From contig NZ_VLKN01000005.1 of the NCBI RefSeq assembly GCF_007830035.1, positions 1 to 64,000 on the forward strand: DNA of 64,000 nucleotides. Reading direction: 5' to 3'. The notes beneath the pieces are model-generated. The model saw nothing but the letters and a program-made list of their open reading frames with translations, was not told where the DNA came from and did not search any database. Both the position numbers and the translations under genes were made by a program. Positions 1-8,939 of this stretch are shown here, piece after piece (position 1 is the first letter of the stretch; the number at the start of each line of letters is the position of its first letter). The stretch comes from Luteimonas cucumeris. GTDB taxonomy: Bacteria; Pseudomonadota; Gammaproteobacteria; Xanthomonadales; Xanthomonadaceae.

Positions 1-121
1 AAAGAAAAGGGTCTTCCCCGATCAAGGCTCACGTAGCGGCTTGGAGCCCTCGTAGATTTTCCGACTCGCCCTCCTGGCTCGGTCGGAAAACGGCGGCCAT
101 CCCTGGCCGCCGCCCTACGGG
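1..121. repeat. Copy of a long interspersed repeat (family A)
   Basis: This stretch matches, in inverted orientation, the region 24339-24494. Shared blocks in order are an A/G-rich AAAGARAAGG run, CCCCGATCAA, GATTTTCCGA, TCGGAAAACGGCGGCCAT and CCGCCGCCCTAC. The right part forms a hairpin around GGCGGCCATCCCTGGCCGCC. A shorter relative of only the hairpin part lies at 39578-39613. No ORF or gene is supported between 1 and 188. Confidence 0.7.
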
Positions 122-188
122 TCCGCCGACTGTCGTGTCCAGTCGTGACCGCGTGTCAAAGATCAAACCCAAAAAGGGTTGCAACCGG

Positions 189-2558
189 TCATTTCAACGT
201 GCGCTCGAACAGTTCGTAGATGCGCCGATACTCGTCGTACCACGCGTCCGGGTGGACGAAGCTGTGGCGTTCCAGCGGATACGGGGCGATTTCCCACTTG
301 TCCTTGCGCAGTTCGATCAGTTTCTGGGTCAGCACCACCGAATCGCGGAAGAACACGTTGTCGTCGATCATGCCGTGCGCGATCAGCAGGTGGTCCTGCA
401 GGCCGGCGGCGTACTCCATTGGCGAAGACTTTCTGTAGGCCTCGGGATCGAGCTCGGGTGTGTTGAGGATGTTGGACGTGTATTCGTGGTTGTACTGCGA
501 CCAGTCGGCGACCGGGCGCAGCGCGGCGCCGGCCTTGAACACGCCCGGCTTGCGGAACAGCGCCATGAAGGTCATGAAGCCGCCGTAGCTGCCGCCATAG
601 ATGCCGGCGCGATCGCGGTCGCCCTGCCTGTTGGCGACTATCCAGTCGAGGCCGTCGAGGTAATCGTCCAGTTCCGGATGGCCCATCTGCCGGTAGATCG
701 CGGTACGCCAGTCGCGGCCGTAGCCTTCGCTGGCGCGGTAGTCCAGGTCGATGACGACGTAGCCGCGCTGCACCAGCAGGTTGTGGAACATCTGCTCGCG
801 GAAATAGTTCGGATAGCGCGCGCTGACGTTCTGCAGATAGCCGGCGCCATGTACGAACATCACCACCGGATACTTCCGGCCCGGCCCGAGCTGTTTCGGC
901 CCGTAGTACTTGCCCCAGATCGTGCCGGCGCCATGCGTCGACGGCACCTGCACGAATTCCGGTTGCACCCAGTCGGCGATCGCCTTGAACTCCGGCGTGC
1001 GCGTGTCGGTCAGCAGGCGCACGCCGTCGCCATCGCGGCCGACCACGGCCAGCTGCGGCGGCGTGTAGCTGTCGGAATGGCGCACCAGCAGCTTGCCGCC
1101 GTCCGGCGACAGCACGAAGCTCTCCACGCCATCGAGCGCGGTCACTTCGCGCACGGCGCCGCCATCGGCATCGACCGCGCAGACTTCGTAGTCGCCGGGC
1201 CACTGGCGATTGCATAGGAAGTAGAAGCCACGGCCGTCGGCCGCCAGTACCGGCGCGGACACTTCCCAGTGGCCCTGGGTCAGCGCGCGCGGGCCGCCGC
1301 TACCGTCGCTGACGTACAGGTGCGACCAGCCGCTCTGTTCGGACAGGTACCACAGCGTGCGGCCATCGCCGAGCCAGCCGAAATCGTTGAAGGTCCAGTT
1401 GATCCAGGCGTCGTCGTGCAGGTGATGGCGCGCCTGCAGCGTCGCCTTGGCCAGATCCACGGTCGCGATCCAGCGGTCCTTGTTGTCGACCGCGCGCACC
1501 AGCACCGCGACATTGCGGCTGTCGTCGCCCCAGTGGATCGCCGGACCGTCGCCATCGCTGTCGGTCTCGATGCGCACATCGCGATTGCCCTTGAGCGGCT
1601 CTTGTTTCGCCGCTGCGCGCATCGCGGCGAGCGGGTCGCGCGCGATGCCGGGCAAGGCATCGAACTTGAGTTCGCTGGGCTGGCCCGTCGCGATCTCCAC
1701 CAGCCACAGCGTGTGCGGCAGCGGTGGATTGCGACCGACGCGGGTGCGCACTTCCTCGAATTCCTCGTAGCCGGATTCGGTGACGTACTTCGGCATCTGC
1801 CCTTCCTGGCCGGCTTCGCCGTCCTTGGCGTGGGTGACGACCAGCAGCCAGCGTCCGTCCGGCGACAGCGCGCTGTCATGGATCACGACATCCTTGCCCA
1901 GATACACCGGTGCCGCGGCGCGGGTCGGATCGGCGCGTCGGCGCTCGTCGTCCTGCCGGCGCACGGCCTCGCGCCGGTCGCGGTCGTTGCGAAGGGTTTC
2001 GAGATAGCGCAGCTGTCGTTCGCGCAGGTCGTCGGCCTTCGGTGGCTTGGCCGGATCGTCCTCGGCCTTGAGCACGGCCGCCTGGATCACGCCATCGCGC
2101 GCGTCCCATCGATACCAGTCGTTGTCGACGCGCCAGACCAGGCCGCCATCGCGGCTCCACTGCGGCAGTGCTTCCTTGTCGTTGCCGCGGGTCAGCTGGG
2201 TGAGCGTGCCGCTGCGCAGGTCGCGCACGAAAACGTCGTCATTGCGGATGTAGGCCATGCGCGTGCGCGCTGCGTCGTAGACGGCGCCGCCGGCATCCAG
2301 GTCGGCACGCGCCGCGCCATCGATGCGAACGGCGCTGCCGCCGTCGATGCCCTGCTGGTAGATGTCGCGGATGTTGCCGCCATCGCGCTTGAGTTCGTAC
2401 TGCGCGTGCCGGCCGTCCCAGCTCCACCAGGCATCTTCGACCGGCGGACCGATCCAGTCGGGGTCGGCCATGATCCGGTCCATCGTCAGCGGCGTGGCCG
2501 GTTGCGCCCAGAGCGGCGCAGCCAACAGCAACAGGGCGGGCAGCAGCAGCTTCTGCAT
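189..2558 (-). CDS. Secreted S9-family prolyl oligopeptidase (DPP-IV type)
   Basis: Serine exopeptidase or oligopeptidase of the DPP-IV branch of family S9, expected to cleave small peptides, often after proline, in the periplasm. The 789-residue product starts with a Sec signal peptide (MQKLLLPALLLLAAPLWAQ). A beta-propeller domain with WD-like blades covers about residues 60-520, followed by the alpha/beta hydrolase domain. The catalytic triad is visible: Ser657 in GGSYGGFM, Asp732 in HGMIDDNV and His765 in LERHSF. Length agrees with bacterial DPP-IV-like enzymes. The gene is alone on its strand and divergent from the cytochrome bd operon. Exact substrate preference cannot be read from sequence. 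Confidence 0.93.
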   Translation of the reverse strand: MQKLLLPALLLLAAPLWAQPATPLTMDRIMADPDWIGPPVEDAWWSWDGRHAQYELKRDGGNIRDIYQQGIDGGSAVRIDGAARADLDAGGAVYDAARTRMAYIRNDDVFVRDLRSGTLTQLTRGNDKEALPQWSRDGGLVWRVDNDWYRWDARDGVIQAAVLKAEDDPAKPPKADDLRERQLRYLETLRNDRDRREAVRRQDDERRRADPTRAAAPVYLGKDVVIHDSALSPDGRWLLVVTHAKDGEAGQEGQMPKYVTESGYEEFEEVRTRVGRNPPLPHTLWLVEIATGQPSELKFDALPGIARDPLAAMRAAAKQEPLKGNRDVRIETDSDGDGPAIHWGDDSRNVAVLVRAVDNKDRWIATVDLAKATLQARHHLHDDAWINWTFNDFGWLGDGRTLWYLSEQSGWSHLYVSDGSGGPRALTQGHWEVSAPVLAADGRGFYFLCNRQWPGDYEVCAVDADGGAVREVTALDGVESFVLSPDGGKLLVRHSDSYTPPQLAVVGRDGDGVRLLTDTRTPEFKAIADWVQPEFVQVPSTHGAGTIWGKYYGPKQLGPGRKYPVVMFVHGAGYLQNVSARYPNYFREQMFHNLLVQRGYVVIDLDYRASEGYGRDWRTAIYRQMGHPELDDYLDGLDWIVANRQGDRDRAGIYGGSYGGFMTFMALFRKPGVFKAGAALRPVADWSQYNHEYTSNILNTPELDPEAYRKSSPMEYAAGLQDHLLIAHGMIDDNVFFRDSVVLTQKLIELRKDKWEIAPYPLERHSFVHPDAWYDEYRRIYELFERTLK

Positions 2559-2715
2559 GTCGTCGGATCATCGCGTGCGGAGAAAAAAGTCCGCGCAGGT
2601 TAGCAGTCCGCCATCGCCGCACATGGGCCACGGGTCATGCGCGGCTTTGCACTGCCCGTTGCCGCAGCGCACAATACGCGTCGCGGCAGCTCCCCGCGTG
2701 CCGTGGAGGTGCGCT

Positions 2716-4128
2716 GTGGATGCACTGTTGTTGTCGCGGATCCAGTTCGGTTTCGTCATTTCCTTCCACATCCTGTTTCCGGCCTTCACGATAGGTCTGG
2801 CGAGCTGGCTGGCCTTCGTCGAATGGCGCTGGCTGCGCACCCGCGACACGCTGTGGCGCGATCTGTTCTTCTTCTGGACCAAGATCTTCGCCGTGTCGTT
2901 CGGCATGGGCGTGGTGTCCGGCATCGTCATGAGCTTCCAGTTCGGCACCAACTGGGCGACGCTCAGCGAACAGGCCGGCAACATTCTCGGCCCGCTGCTC
3001 AGCTACGAAGTGCTGACCGCGTTCTTCCTGGAAGCGACCTTCCTCGGCGTGATGCTGTTCGGCTGGGGCCGGGTTAGCGAGAAGCTGCATTTCCTTGCCA
3101 CCTGCATGGTCGCGCTGGGTACGCTGATCTCGACGTTCTGGATCATCTCGGCCAACAGCTGGATGCAGACGCCGGTCGGTTTCACCCTGGTCGATGGCGT
3201 GTTCTCGCCGGCCAGCTGGTGGGACATCGTCTTCAATCCGTCGTTCCCGTACCGGCTGGCGCACATGGTGCTGGCCGCGTTCATCACTACGTGCTTCGTG
3301 ATCGGCGGCGTCAGCGCGGCCTACCTGCGCCGCGGCGTGCACGTCGCGGCCGGCAAGCGCATGTTGAAAGCGGCGGTGCTGTTCGCCGCGATCACGGTAC
3401 CGACCCAGGTCTTCGTCGGCGACCTGCATGGCCTGAACGTGCGCGAGCACCAGCCGACCAAGGTCGCGGCGATGGAAGCGCACTGGCGCCATGGCCCGCG
3501 CGGCGAGGGCGTGCCGTTCGTGCTGTTCGCGGTGCCCAACGAGCAGGCCGAGCGCAACGACTATGAAATCGCGATTCCAAAACTCGGTAGCGTGATCCTC
3601 ACCCATTCGCTGGATGGCGAGATCCAGCCGCTCACCGCCGTGCCGGTCAGCGAACGGCCGCCGATCGCGCCGGTGTTCTATGCGTTCCGGATCATGGTCG
3701 GCCTGGGCGTACTGATGCTGCTGCTGGCGATGACGTCGCTATGGATGTGGTGGCGCGGCCGCCTGTACGAGTCGCGCTGGGTTTTGAACGGTTGGCGGGC
3801 GATGACGTTCTCCGGTTTCATCGCGCTGCTGGCCGGCTGGTACGTGGTCGAGATCGGGCGCCAGCCGTACGTGATCTACGGCCTGCTGCGCACCGCCGAT
3901 GCGGTCAGCCCGACGCTGGCGGCCGCCAGCGTGATGACCTCGCTGATCGTGTACGCGGTGGCGTACGCGATCGTGTTCGGCGCCGGCATCTGGTACCTGT
4001 TCAAGCTGTTCCGGCAGGGGCCGCAGCCGCACGAACCGCCGCAGCACACCGATGGCGGCGAGAAGACGCCGGCGCGACCGCTGTCGGCGGCCGACGCCAC
4101 GCCCGAGACCGTCAAGGAGGCAACGTGA
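2716..4128 (+). CDS. cydA: Cytochrome bd quinol oxidase subunit I (CioA/CydA type)
   Basis: Haem-bearing subunit of the bd-type terminal oxidase, which oxidises quinol and reduces oxygen to water in the inner membrane. A GTG start at 2716 is chosen because GGAGG lies six bases upstream and the protein then begins at the family N-terminus; the open frame extends further upstream without family similarity. The 470-residue product shows His18 in ISFHILFP (a haem ligand position), the SYEVLTAFFLEATFLG helix with the conserved Glu, and the QPYVIYGLLRT motif. The Q-loop is short, as in the cyanide-insensitive CioA subgroup. Its TGA overlaps the ATG of subunit II by one base, indicating translational coupling. 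Confidence 0.95.
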   Translation: MDALLLSRIQFGFVISFHILFPAFTIGLASWLAFVEWRWLRTRDTLWRDLFFFWTKIFAVSFGMGVVSGIVMSFQFGTNWATLSEQAGNILGPLLSYEVLTAFFLEATFLGVMLFGWGRVSEKLHFLATCMVALGTLISTFWIISANSWMQTPVGFTLVDGVFSPASWWDIVFNPSFPYRLAHMVLAAFITTCFVIGGVSAAYLRRGVHVAAGKRMLKAAVLFAAITVPTQVFVGDLHGLNVREHQPTKVAAMEAHWRHGPRGEGVPFVLFAVPNEQAERNDYEIAIPKLGSVILTHSLDGEIQPLTAVPVSERPPIAPVFYAFRIMVGLGVLMLLLAMTSLWMWWRGRLYESRWVLNGWRAMTFSGFIALLAGWYVVEIGRQPYVIYGLLRTADAVSPTLAAASVMTSLIVYAVAYAIVFGAGIWYLFKLFRQGPQPHEPPQHTDGGEKTPARPLSAADATPETVKEAT

Positions 4129-5141
4129 TGGACCTGCAAACGGTATTGCCGGTGGTGTGGTTCGGAGTGATCGGTTTCGGCGTGCTGATGTACGTGCTGC
4201 TCGACGGCTTCGTGCTCGGCCTCGGCATCCTGGCGCCGTTCGCCGAGGACGAGCACCAGCTCGACCACATGATGAATACCGCCGCGCCGATCTGGGACGG
4301 CAACGAGACCTGGCTGGTGCTCGGCGGCGCCGGTCTGCTGGCGGCGTTCCCGAAAGCCTATGCGGTGGTGCTGTCGGCGCTGTACCTGCCGGTGCTGTTC
4401 ATGCTGATCGCGCTGGTGTTCCGCGGCGTGGCCTTCGAGTTCCGCTTCAAGGCGCAGCGCAGCAAGCCGGCGTGGGGCGCGGCGTTCGCGCTGGGTTCTA
4501 TGTTCTGCGCGTTCTTCCAGGGCGTGATCCTCGGCGCGCTGGTCGAAGGCATGCCGCTGCAGGACGGCAAGTACATGGCCGGCGTGTTCGGCTGGTTCAG
4601 TCCGTTCTCGATGCTGACCGGCATCGCGGTGCTGTTCGGCTACGCGCTGTTGGGCAGCACCTGGCTGATCCTGAAGACCGACGGCCGCATGCAGCAGGTC
4701 GCGCGCGGCCTGACCCGGCCGCTGGTGCTGGTGGTGGTCGCGTTCATGGGCCTGGTCAGCGCCTGGCTGCCGTTCCTGGACTCGCGGATCATGGCGCGCT
4801 GGTTCGAGGGCGGCAATTTCTGGTGGCTGGCGCCGGTACCGTTGCTGGCGCTGGTCAACGCCTTCCTGCTGTGGCGCGCGGTGATGCGCGAGGGTCGCGA
4901 CGCGGCGCCGTTCGTGCTGTCGCTGACCTTCTTCGCGCTGGGCTTCGTCGGACTCGTGCTCGGCATCTGGCCGAACATCGTGCCGCCGCACCTGACGATC
5001 TGGGACGCGGCGTCGCCGCCATCGTCGCAGGGCTTCGTGCTCGTCGGTCTGATCGTGCTGCTGCCGGCGATCCTCGGCTACACCTACTGGTCGTACAGCG
5101 TGTTCAAGGGCAAGGTCGCGGCGGATTCCGGCTATCACTGA
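4128..5141 (+). CDS. cydB: Cytochrome bd quinol oxidase subunit II (CioB/CydB type)
   Basis: Second membrane subunit of the bd oxidase, needed for assembly and haem binding. The ATG overlaps the stop of subunit I (ATGA) and AAGGAGG lies seven bases upstream. The 337-residue product has about eight or nine hydrophobic segments and the family signature WDGNETWLVLGGA near residues 55-67, preceded by LLDGFVLGLGIL. Length matches CydB/CioB. No cydX-like small subunit gene is visible after it; the following 150 bases are filled by 7-bp repeats. Confidence 0.95.
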   Translation: MDLQTVLPVVWFGVIGFGVLMYVLLDGFVLGLGILAPFAEDEHQLDHMMNTAAPIWDGNETWLVLGGAGLLAAFPKAYAVVLSALYLPVLFMLIALVFRGVAFEFRFKAQRSKPAWGAAFALGSMFCAFFQGVILGALVEGMPLQDGKYMAGVFGWFSPFSMLTGIAVLFGYALLGSTWLILKTDGRMQQVARGLTRPLVLVVVAFMGLVSAWLPFLDSRIMARWFEGGNFWWLAPVPLLALVNAFLLWRAVMREGRDAAPFVLSLTFFALGFVGLVLGIWPNIVPPHLTIWDAASPPSSQGFVLVGLIVLLPAILGYTYWSYSVFKGKVAADSGYH

Positions 5142-5147
5142 ACGGCC

Positions 5148-5256
5148 GGGAATCGGGAGTCGGGAATCGGGAATCGTCAAATCAAGGGCTTTTCTGCTTT
5201 TTCCGATTCCCCATTCCCCATTCCCAATTCTCGGCCTTTCGATTCCCTATTCCCGG
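5148..5256. repeat. Paired inverted arrays of the 7-bp repeat GGGAATC/GATTCCC
   Basis: Four units of GGGAATC (one GGGAGTC) at 5148-5175 are followed by the complementary GATTCCC-like units at about 5205-5256. The two blocks can pair into a long hairpin, so after cydB it may also act as a transcription terminator. The same 7-bp unit recurs at 10959-10993. Confidence 0.7.
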
Positions 5257-5297
5257 CCTTTCCGACACAATCGTCGTGCTTCCCCGCCGCGACGCCA

Positions 5298-5555
5298 ATG
5301 CACGCCTACGTCTACAAAAGTCAGCGCAAGGACGAGACCTACGTCTATCTCGCCGAGCGCGACGCGTTCACCCGATTGCCCGAACCATTGCGCAGCCAGT
5401 TGGGATCGCTGCAGTTCGTGCTGGAGGTGGCGCTGACACCGGAGCGCCGGTTGGCACGCGGCGACGCCGCGGTGGTGCGCGAGAACCTTGCCACGCGCGG
5501 CTTCCATATCCAGTTTCCGCCGTCGATCGAAACGGAGCGCGGCGCCGATGCCTGA
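5298..5555 (+). CDS. YcgL-family protein
   Basis: Small soluble protein of 85 residues belonging to the YcgL (DUF709) family of unknown biochemical role. Recognisable features are the N-terminal [18 protein letters not shown], the conserved [10 protein letters not shown] and the C-terminal GFHIQFPPS. Length is typical. Its last eight bases overlap the start of the ankyrin gene, so the two are probably co-transcribed and translationally coupled. Function beyond family membership is unknown. Confidence 0.88.
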   Translation: MHAYVYKSQRKDETYVYLAERDAFTRLPEPLRSQLGSLQFVLEVALTPERRLARGDAAVVRENLATRGFHIQFPPSIETERGADA

Positions 5556-8500
5556 ATTCCGGCGCACGCCGGCCGCAGCGTTGGCGATCGGCCTGGGGCT
5601 GGCGCTGCTGACCGGATTCGGCGGTGCGATCGCCGCGCTGGGCGCATGGCTGGCGCAGCCGGCGCTGGCATTGGCGCTGTCCTGGTGGCAGGGCAGCCGC
5701 ACGCAACCGGCTTTCGACCCGCCCGGGCGCAGCGCGATCGTGCGCGACGCGGTGACGCTGCTGCTGTTGTGGGGCGCCGGCCTGGTGCTGGTGGCGCTGC
5801 TGATCGCCTGGCCGTTGGCCGGCCTGCGGCAGAGCGGCAGCCTGGGCGCGGCGATCGGCCTGAGCCTGGTCGCCGGCGTGGTCTGGCTGGGCCTGTGGCG
5901 CACCTGGCCGATGTGGCGCGCGCTGGAACGCAAGGGCGGCGAGCTTCGCCAGCGCTGGCAGCAGCTCGACGACGTGCATATCGGCATCACCAGCGGCTGG
6001 CGCGCGGCGACCCTGGTCGCGGTGATGCTCGCCTTCGCCATCGTGCTGGCGTGGCCGGACCTGCTGGCGCCGTCGGCGCGCTGGGTCGTGGCAGCGATGT
6101 ACGCACTGGCCCTGCCGGTGCTGCACTGGCTGTTGCAGCGCACGCCGCCGCCACCGCTGGCGGTGGTCGAGGATCTCGCCGCGGCCGAAGAAGACGCCGT
6201 GCTGCCGGATGCCGAGGAAGATCCCAATGTCGCGCTCTATGCCGCCGCGCGCGCCGGTCGCGTCGAACGCGCGCTGGCCCTGCTCGAGGCCGGCGCCGAT
6301 CCGCACGCGCCGCCGTCGCCGGACGATCGTGACCAGCGCACGTTGCCGCTGCTGGCGGCGGTACTGCCGGACCTGCGGCTGCTGCGGGGCCTGATCGCCC
6401 ACGGCGTGCAGGTCAACCAGGCGCACGCCGGCATGACGCCGCTGCTGGCCGCGACCCGCGACAGCTGGCACGGGCGTCCGGAAGCGGTGATGACCCTGCT
6501 CGCCAACGGCGCCGATCCGCGCGTCGCCGATGCCGACGGCAACACGCCGCTGCATCACGCCGCGCGCAGCACCGATCCGGGCGTGGCTGCGCTGCTGCGC
6601 GATGCCGCCGCCGAGATCGACGCGCTGAACCATGAGGGCCAGTCGCCGCTGGCGATCGCCTGCGCGGCCGGCAACTGGCGGCTGGCGCGCTTCCTGCTGG
6701 AACGCGGCGCGCATGCCGAGCCGGCGCAGGGCCAGCCGGCGCTGCTGTCGGCCGCGGCCACCGACGAGGACGACCCCGCCGGCGTGCAGCTGCTGCTCAA
6801 GTACAAGGCCAAGGTCGATGCGCGCGACGCGCGCGGACGCAGCGCGCTGCATGCGGCCAGTCTCGCCGGACACGCCGAGATCGTCGCGGTGCTGCTGGCG
6901 GCTGGCGCCGATGCGCAGGCTCGCGATGCCGCTGGCAGCACGCCGCTGCTGGAGGCCGCGCAGGGTGGCTCGCTGGCGGTGATCGAACGCCTGGCCGAAG
7001 CGCAGCCGGATCTTGCCGCGATCGACGCTGCCGGCCGCAATGCGCTGCTCTGCGCCAGCGCGTCGGACCAGGCCACGCCGCAGCTGATGCGGCGCCTGCT
7101 CGAACTGGGCGTGGATCCGGAACACGCCGATCGCGACGGCAAGCGCGCGATCGACCGCGCCGCCGAGTGCGGACGCTGGGCGATCGTCACCGCGCTCGAC
7201 CCGGCGTATCCGTTGCCCAGCAATGTCGGCAGCGACGATGACGGCGCACCGCCGGATCGCGCGCCGCTGGCGCTGCTGGGCGACGCGCTGCGCGCCGGCC
7301 GCGACGATGGCAACGACGCGTTGGCCAAACTGCTCGGCGCCGCCGAGCTCGGCAGCCTGCTGCACGACGTGGAACTGCCGCCGCAGGCGATCGACTGGCT
7401 GCTGTCGCGCGGCGCCGATCCCGAAGCGCGCGACCACCACGGCGACAACGTGATCTTCGCCACGCTCGCGCGCGGCCGCGCCGCGTTGCCAGTGCTGCAG
7501 CTGCTGCTGCGCCGTGCGGTATCGCCGGCCGGCGCCGGCGGGCTGGCACGTTTCGTCGCCAGCTGCAATGCCACCGACCAGGCCGATCGCGCGCTCGAAA
7601 CCTGCGCGCTCGATCTTCTGGAACGCGGCGCCGATCCGTTTGCGGCGACACCGTCGGGCGATCCGGCGTTGACGCTGGCGGTACGCCTCGGCTGGCTGCG
7701 CCTGGCCGACCGGCTGATCGCGCATGGCGTCGATCCCGACGCGCGCGATGCGCACGGCATGACCCCGCTGCACCTGGCCGCCGCACTCGGTCGCGAGAGC
7801 GTGCTCAAGCAGCTGATCGCACGCGGCGCCTCGCCTGACCTGCGCGCCGCCGACGGACAGACGCCGCTGGGCGTGGCGTTGTCGGGCGGTCGTCGCGACC
7901 TCGCCGACTGGCTCGACTGGCGCGGCTGGCCGTTGCCGCATCGCGCGCTGCAGCCCGGCGACCTGCCGGCGGCGGCGATCGTCGGCGATGCCGACGCGGT
8001 GCGACGCCTGCTCGAGCTCGGCCTGCCGGTCGATGCGATCGACAACCAGGGCTGCACCGCGCTGTTGCGCGCGGCCGGCGGCGGCCATCGCGCCACCGTC
8101 GACCTGCTGCTGGCGCGTGGCGCCGACCCTGGTCGCGCTGCGCACAGTGGTGCCACGCCATTGTCGGCGGCGGTGAGCATGCGCCAGACCGAAATCGTCG
8201 ACGGCCTGCTCGCCGCCGGCGCCGACCTCGAACAGCGCCTGCCCGGCGATGTCACCGTGCTGATGCTTGCCGCGGCGCTGGGACTGCCCGATCTCACCGC
8301 GCGCCTGCTCACCACCGGCGCCAATGTCCACGCCAGCGATGCGCAGGGCCTGATGCCGCTGCATTGCGCCGCGCTGTATGGATTCACCGCGCGCGAGCGT
8401 CCGCGCCTGCTGGCGCTGATCGACACCGTGCTGCTGGCAGGCGCCGAAGCCGATGTCGCCGCCGCCGGTGGCGTCACGCCGCTGCTGCTGCTGCTCGGCG

Positions 8501-8814
8501 CGCGCGCCGAGCCGGGCACCGCCTGCGACGAGGACACGCTGCTGGTCGCACTGGACCGGCTGCTGGACGAGGACGTGTCGCTGGACGCGCAGGATCCGCG
8601 CGGCTTCGGCCCGCTGCACCTGGCCGCGCTGCATGGCTTGCTGCGCGTGACCCAGCGCCTGCTGCGTGCCGGCAGCGATCCCGGCCTGCGCGACGCGCTC
8701 AACCGCACGCCGCGCGAGATCGCGGTGATGCGTGGTTTCGTCGACGTCGCCGGGGAATTCGCGCCGCTGCAATCAGGCGTGTCGATGGCCCGCTTCCTGC
8801 GCGAGCCGCGCTGA
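5548..8814 (+). CDS. Large membrane-anchored ankyrin-repeat protein
   Basis: The 1088-residue product has five hydrophobic segments at about residues 9-35, 68-92, 99-117, 152-170 and 178-197. From about residue 225 to the end it is filled with ankyrin repeats, seen as recurring G-A-D-P, T-P-L-H-x-A-A and LL-x-x-G motifs. Some 20 or more repeats can be counted, several degenerate. Ankyrin stacks bind proteins, so this looks like an inner-membrane scaffold with a large solenoid, probably cytoplasmic. The ATG at 5548 is preferred over an upstream in-frame ATG because it overlaps ycgL and starts at the first hydrophobic region. No enzymatic domain is seen; partner and role are unknown. Confidence 0.9.
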   Translation: MPEFRRTPAAALAIGLGLALLTGFGGAIAALGAWLAQPALALALSWWQGSRTQPAFDPPGRSAIVRDAVTLLLLWGAGLVLVALLIAWPLAGLRQSGSLGAAIGLSLVAGVVWLGLWRTWPMWRALERKGGELRQRWQQLDDVHIGITSGWRAATLVAVMLAFAIVLAWPDLLAPSARWVVAAMYALALPVLHWLLQRTPPPPLAVVEDLAAAEEDAVLPDAEEDPNVALYAAARAGRVERALALLEAGADPHAPPSPDDRDQRTLPLLAAVLPDLRLLRGLIAHGVQVNQAHAGMTPLLAATRDSWHGRPEAVMTLLANGADPRVADADGNTPLHHAARSTDPGVAALLRDAAAEIDALNHEGQSPLAIACAAGNWRLARFLLERGAHAEPAQGQPALLSAAATDEDDPAGVQLLLKYKAKVDARDARGRSALHAASLAGHAEIVAVLLAAGADAQARDAAGSTPLLEAAQGGSLAVIERLAEAQPDLAAIDAAGRNALLCASASDQATPQLMRRLLELGVDPEHADRDGKRAIDRAAECGRWAIVTALDPAYPLPSNVGSDDDGAPPDRAPLALLGDALRAGRDDGNDALAKLLGAAELGSLLHDVELPPQAIDWLLSRGADPEARDHHGDNVIFATLARGRAALPVLQLLLRRAVSPAGAGGLARFVASCNATDQADRALETCALDLLERGADPFAATPSGDPALTLAVRLGWLRLADRLIAHGVDPDARDAHGMTPLHLAAALGRESVLKQLIARGASPDLRAADGQTPLGVALSGGRRDLADWLDWRGWPLPHRALQPGDLPAAAIVGDADAVRRLLELGLPVDAIDNQGCTALLRAAGGGHRATVDLLLARGADPGRAAHSGATPLSAAVSMRQTEIVDGLLAAGADLEQRLPGDVTVLMLAAALGLPDLTARLLTTGANVHASDAQGLMPLHCAALYGFTARERPRLLALIDTVLLAGAEADVAAAGGVTPLLLLLGARAEPGTACDEDTLLVALDRLLDEDVSLDAQDPRGFGPLHLAALHGLLRVTQRLLRAGSDPGLRDALNRTPREIAVMRGFVDVAGEFAPLQSGVSMARFLREPR

Positions 8815-8855
8815 TCGATTCGCGCGTTGGTTTGCTCCGCTGCGTTTGACGCCCC

Positions 8856-8910
8856 GTAGCGTGCGCTGTGCGCACGTAAAACACCCCATCGTGCGCATAG
8901 CGCACGCTAC
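8856..8910. repeat. Palindromic interspersed repeat (family B)
   Basis: Two 21-bp arms, beginning GTAGCGTGCGC and ending GCGCACGCTAC, form an almost perfect inverted repeat. It lies between the convergent ankyrin and antiporter genes and could terminate both transcripts. A related copy is at 19876-19963. Confidence 0.75.
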
Positions 8911-8939
8911 AACGGCAAAGCAGTGGAGCGAGCTCCGCT

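Noticed and set aside
5142-5297. cydX small subunit gene after cydB
   Set aside because: The region is filled by 7-bp repeats and no hydrophobic small ORF with a start signal is seen.
5368-8772. 1134-codon open frame on the minus strand
   Set aside because: It lies opposite the ankyrin gene. High GC leaves the antisense frame open; the product is Arg/Ala/Gln-rich without domain.
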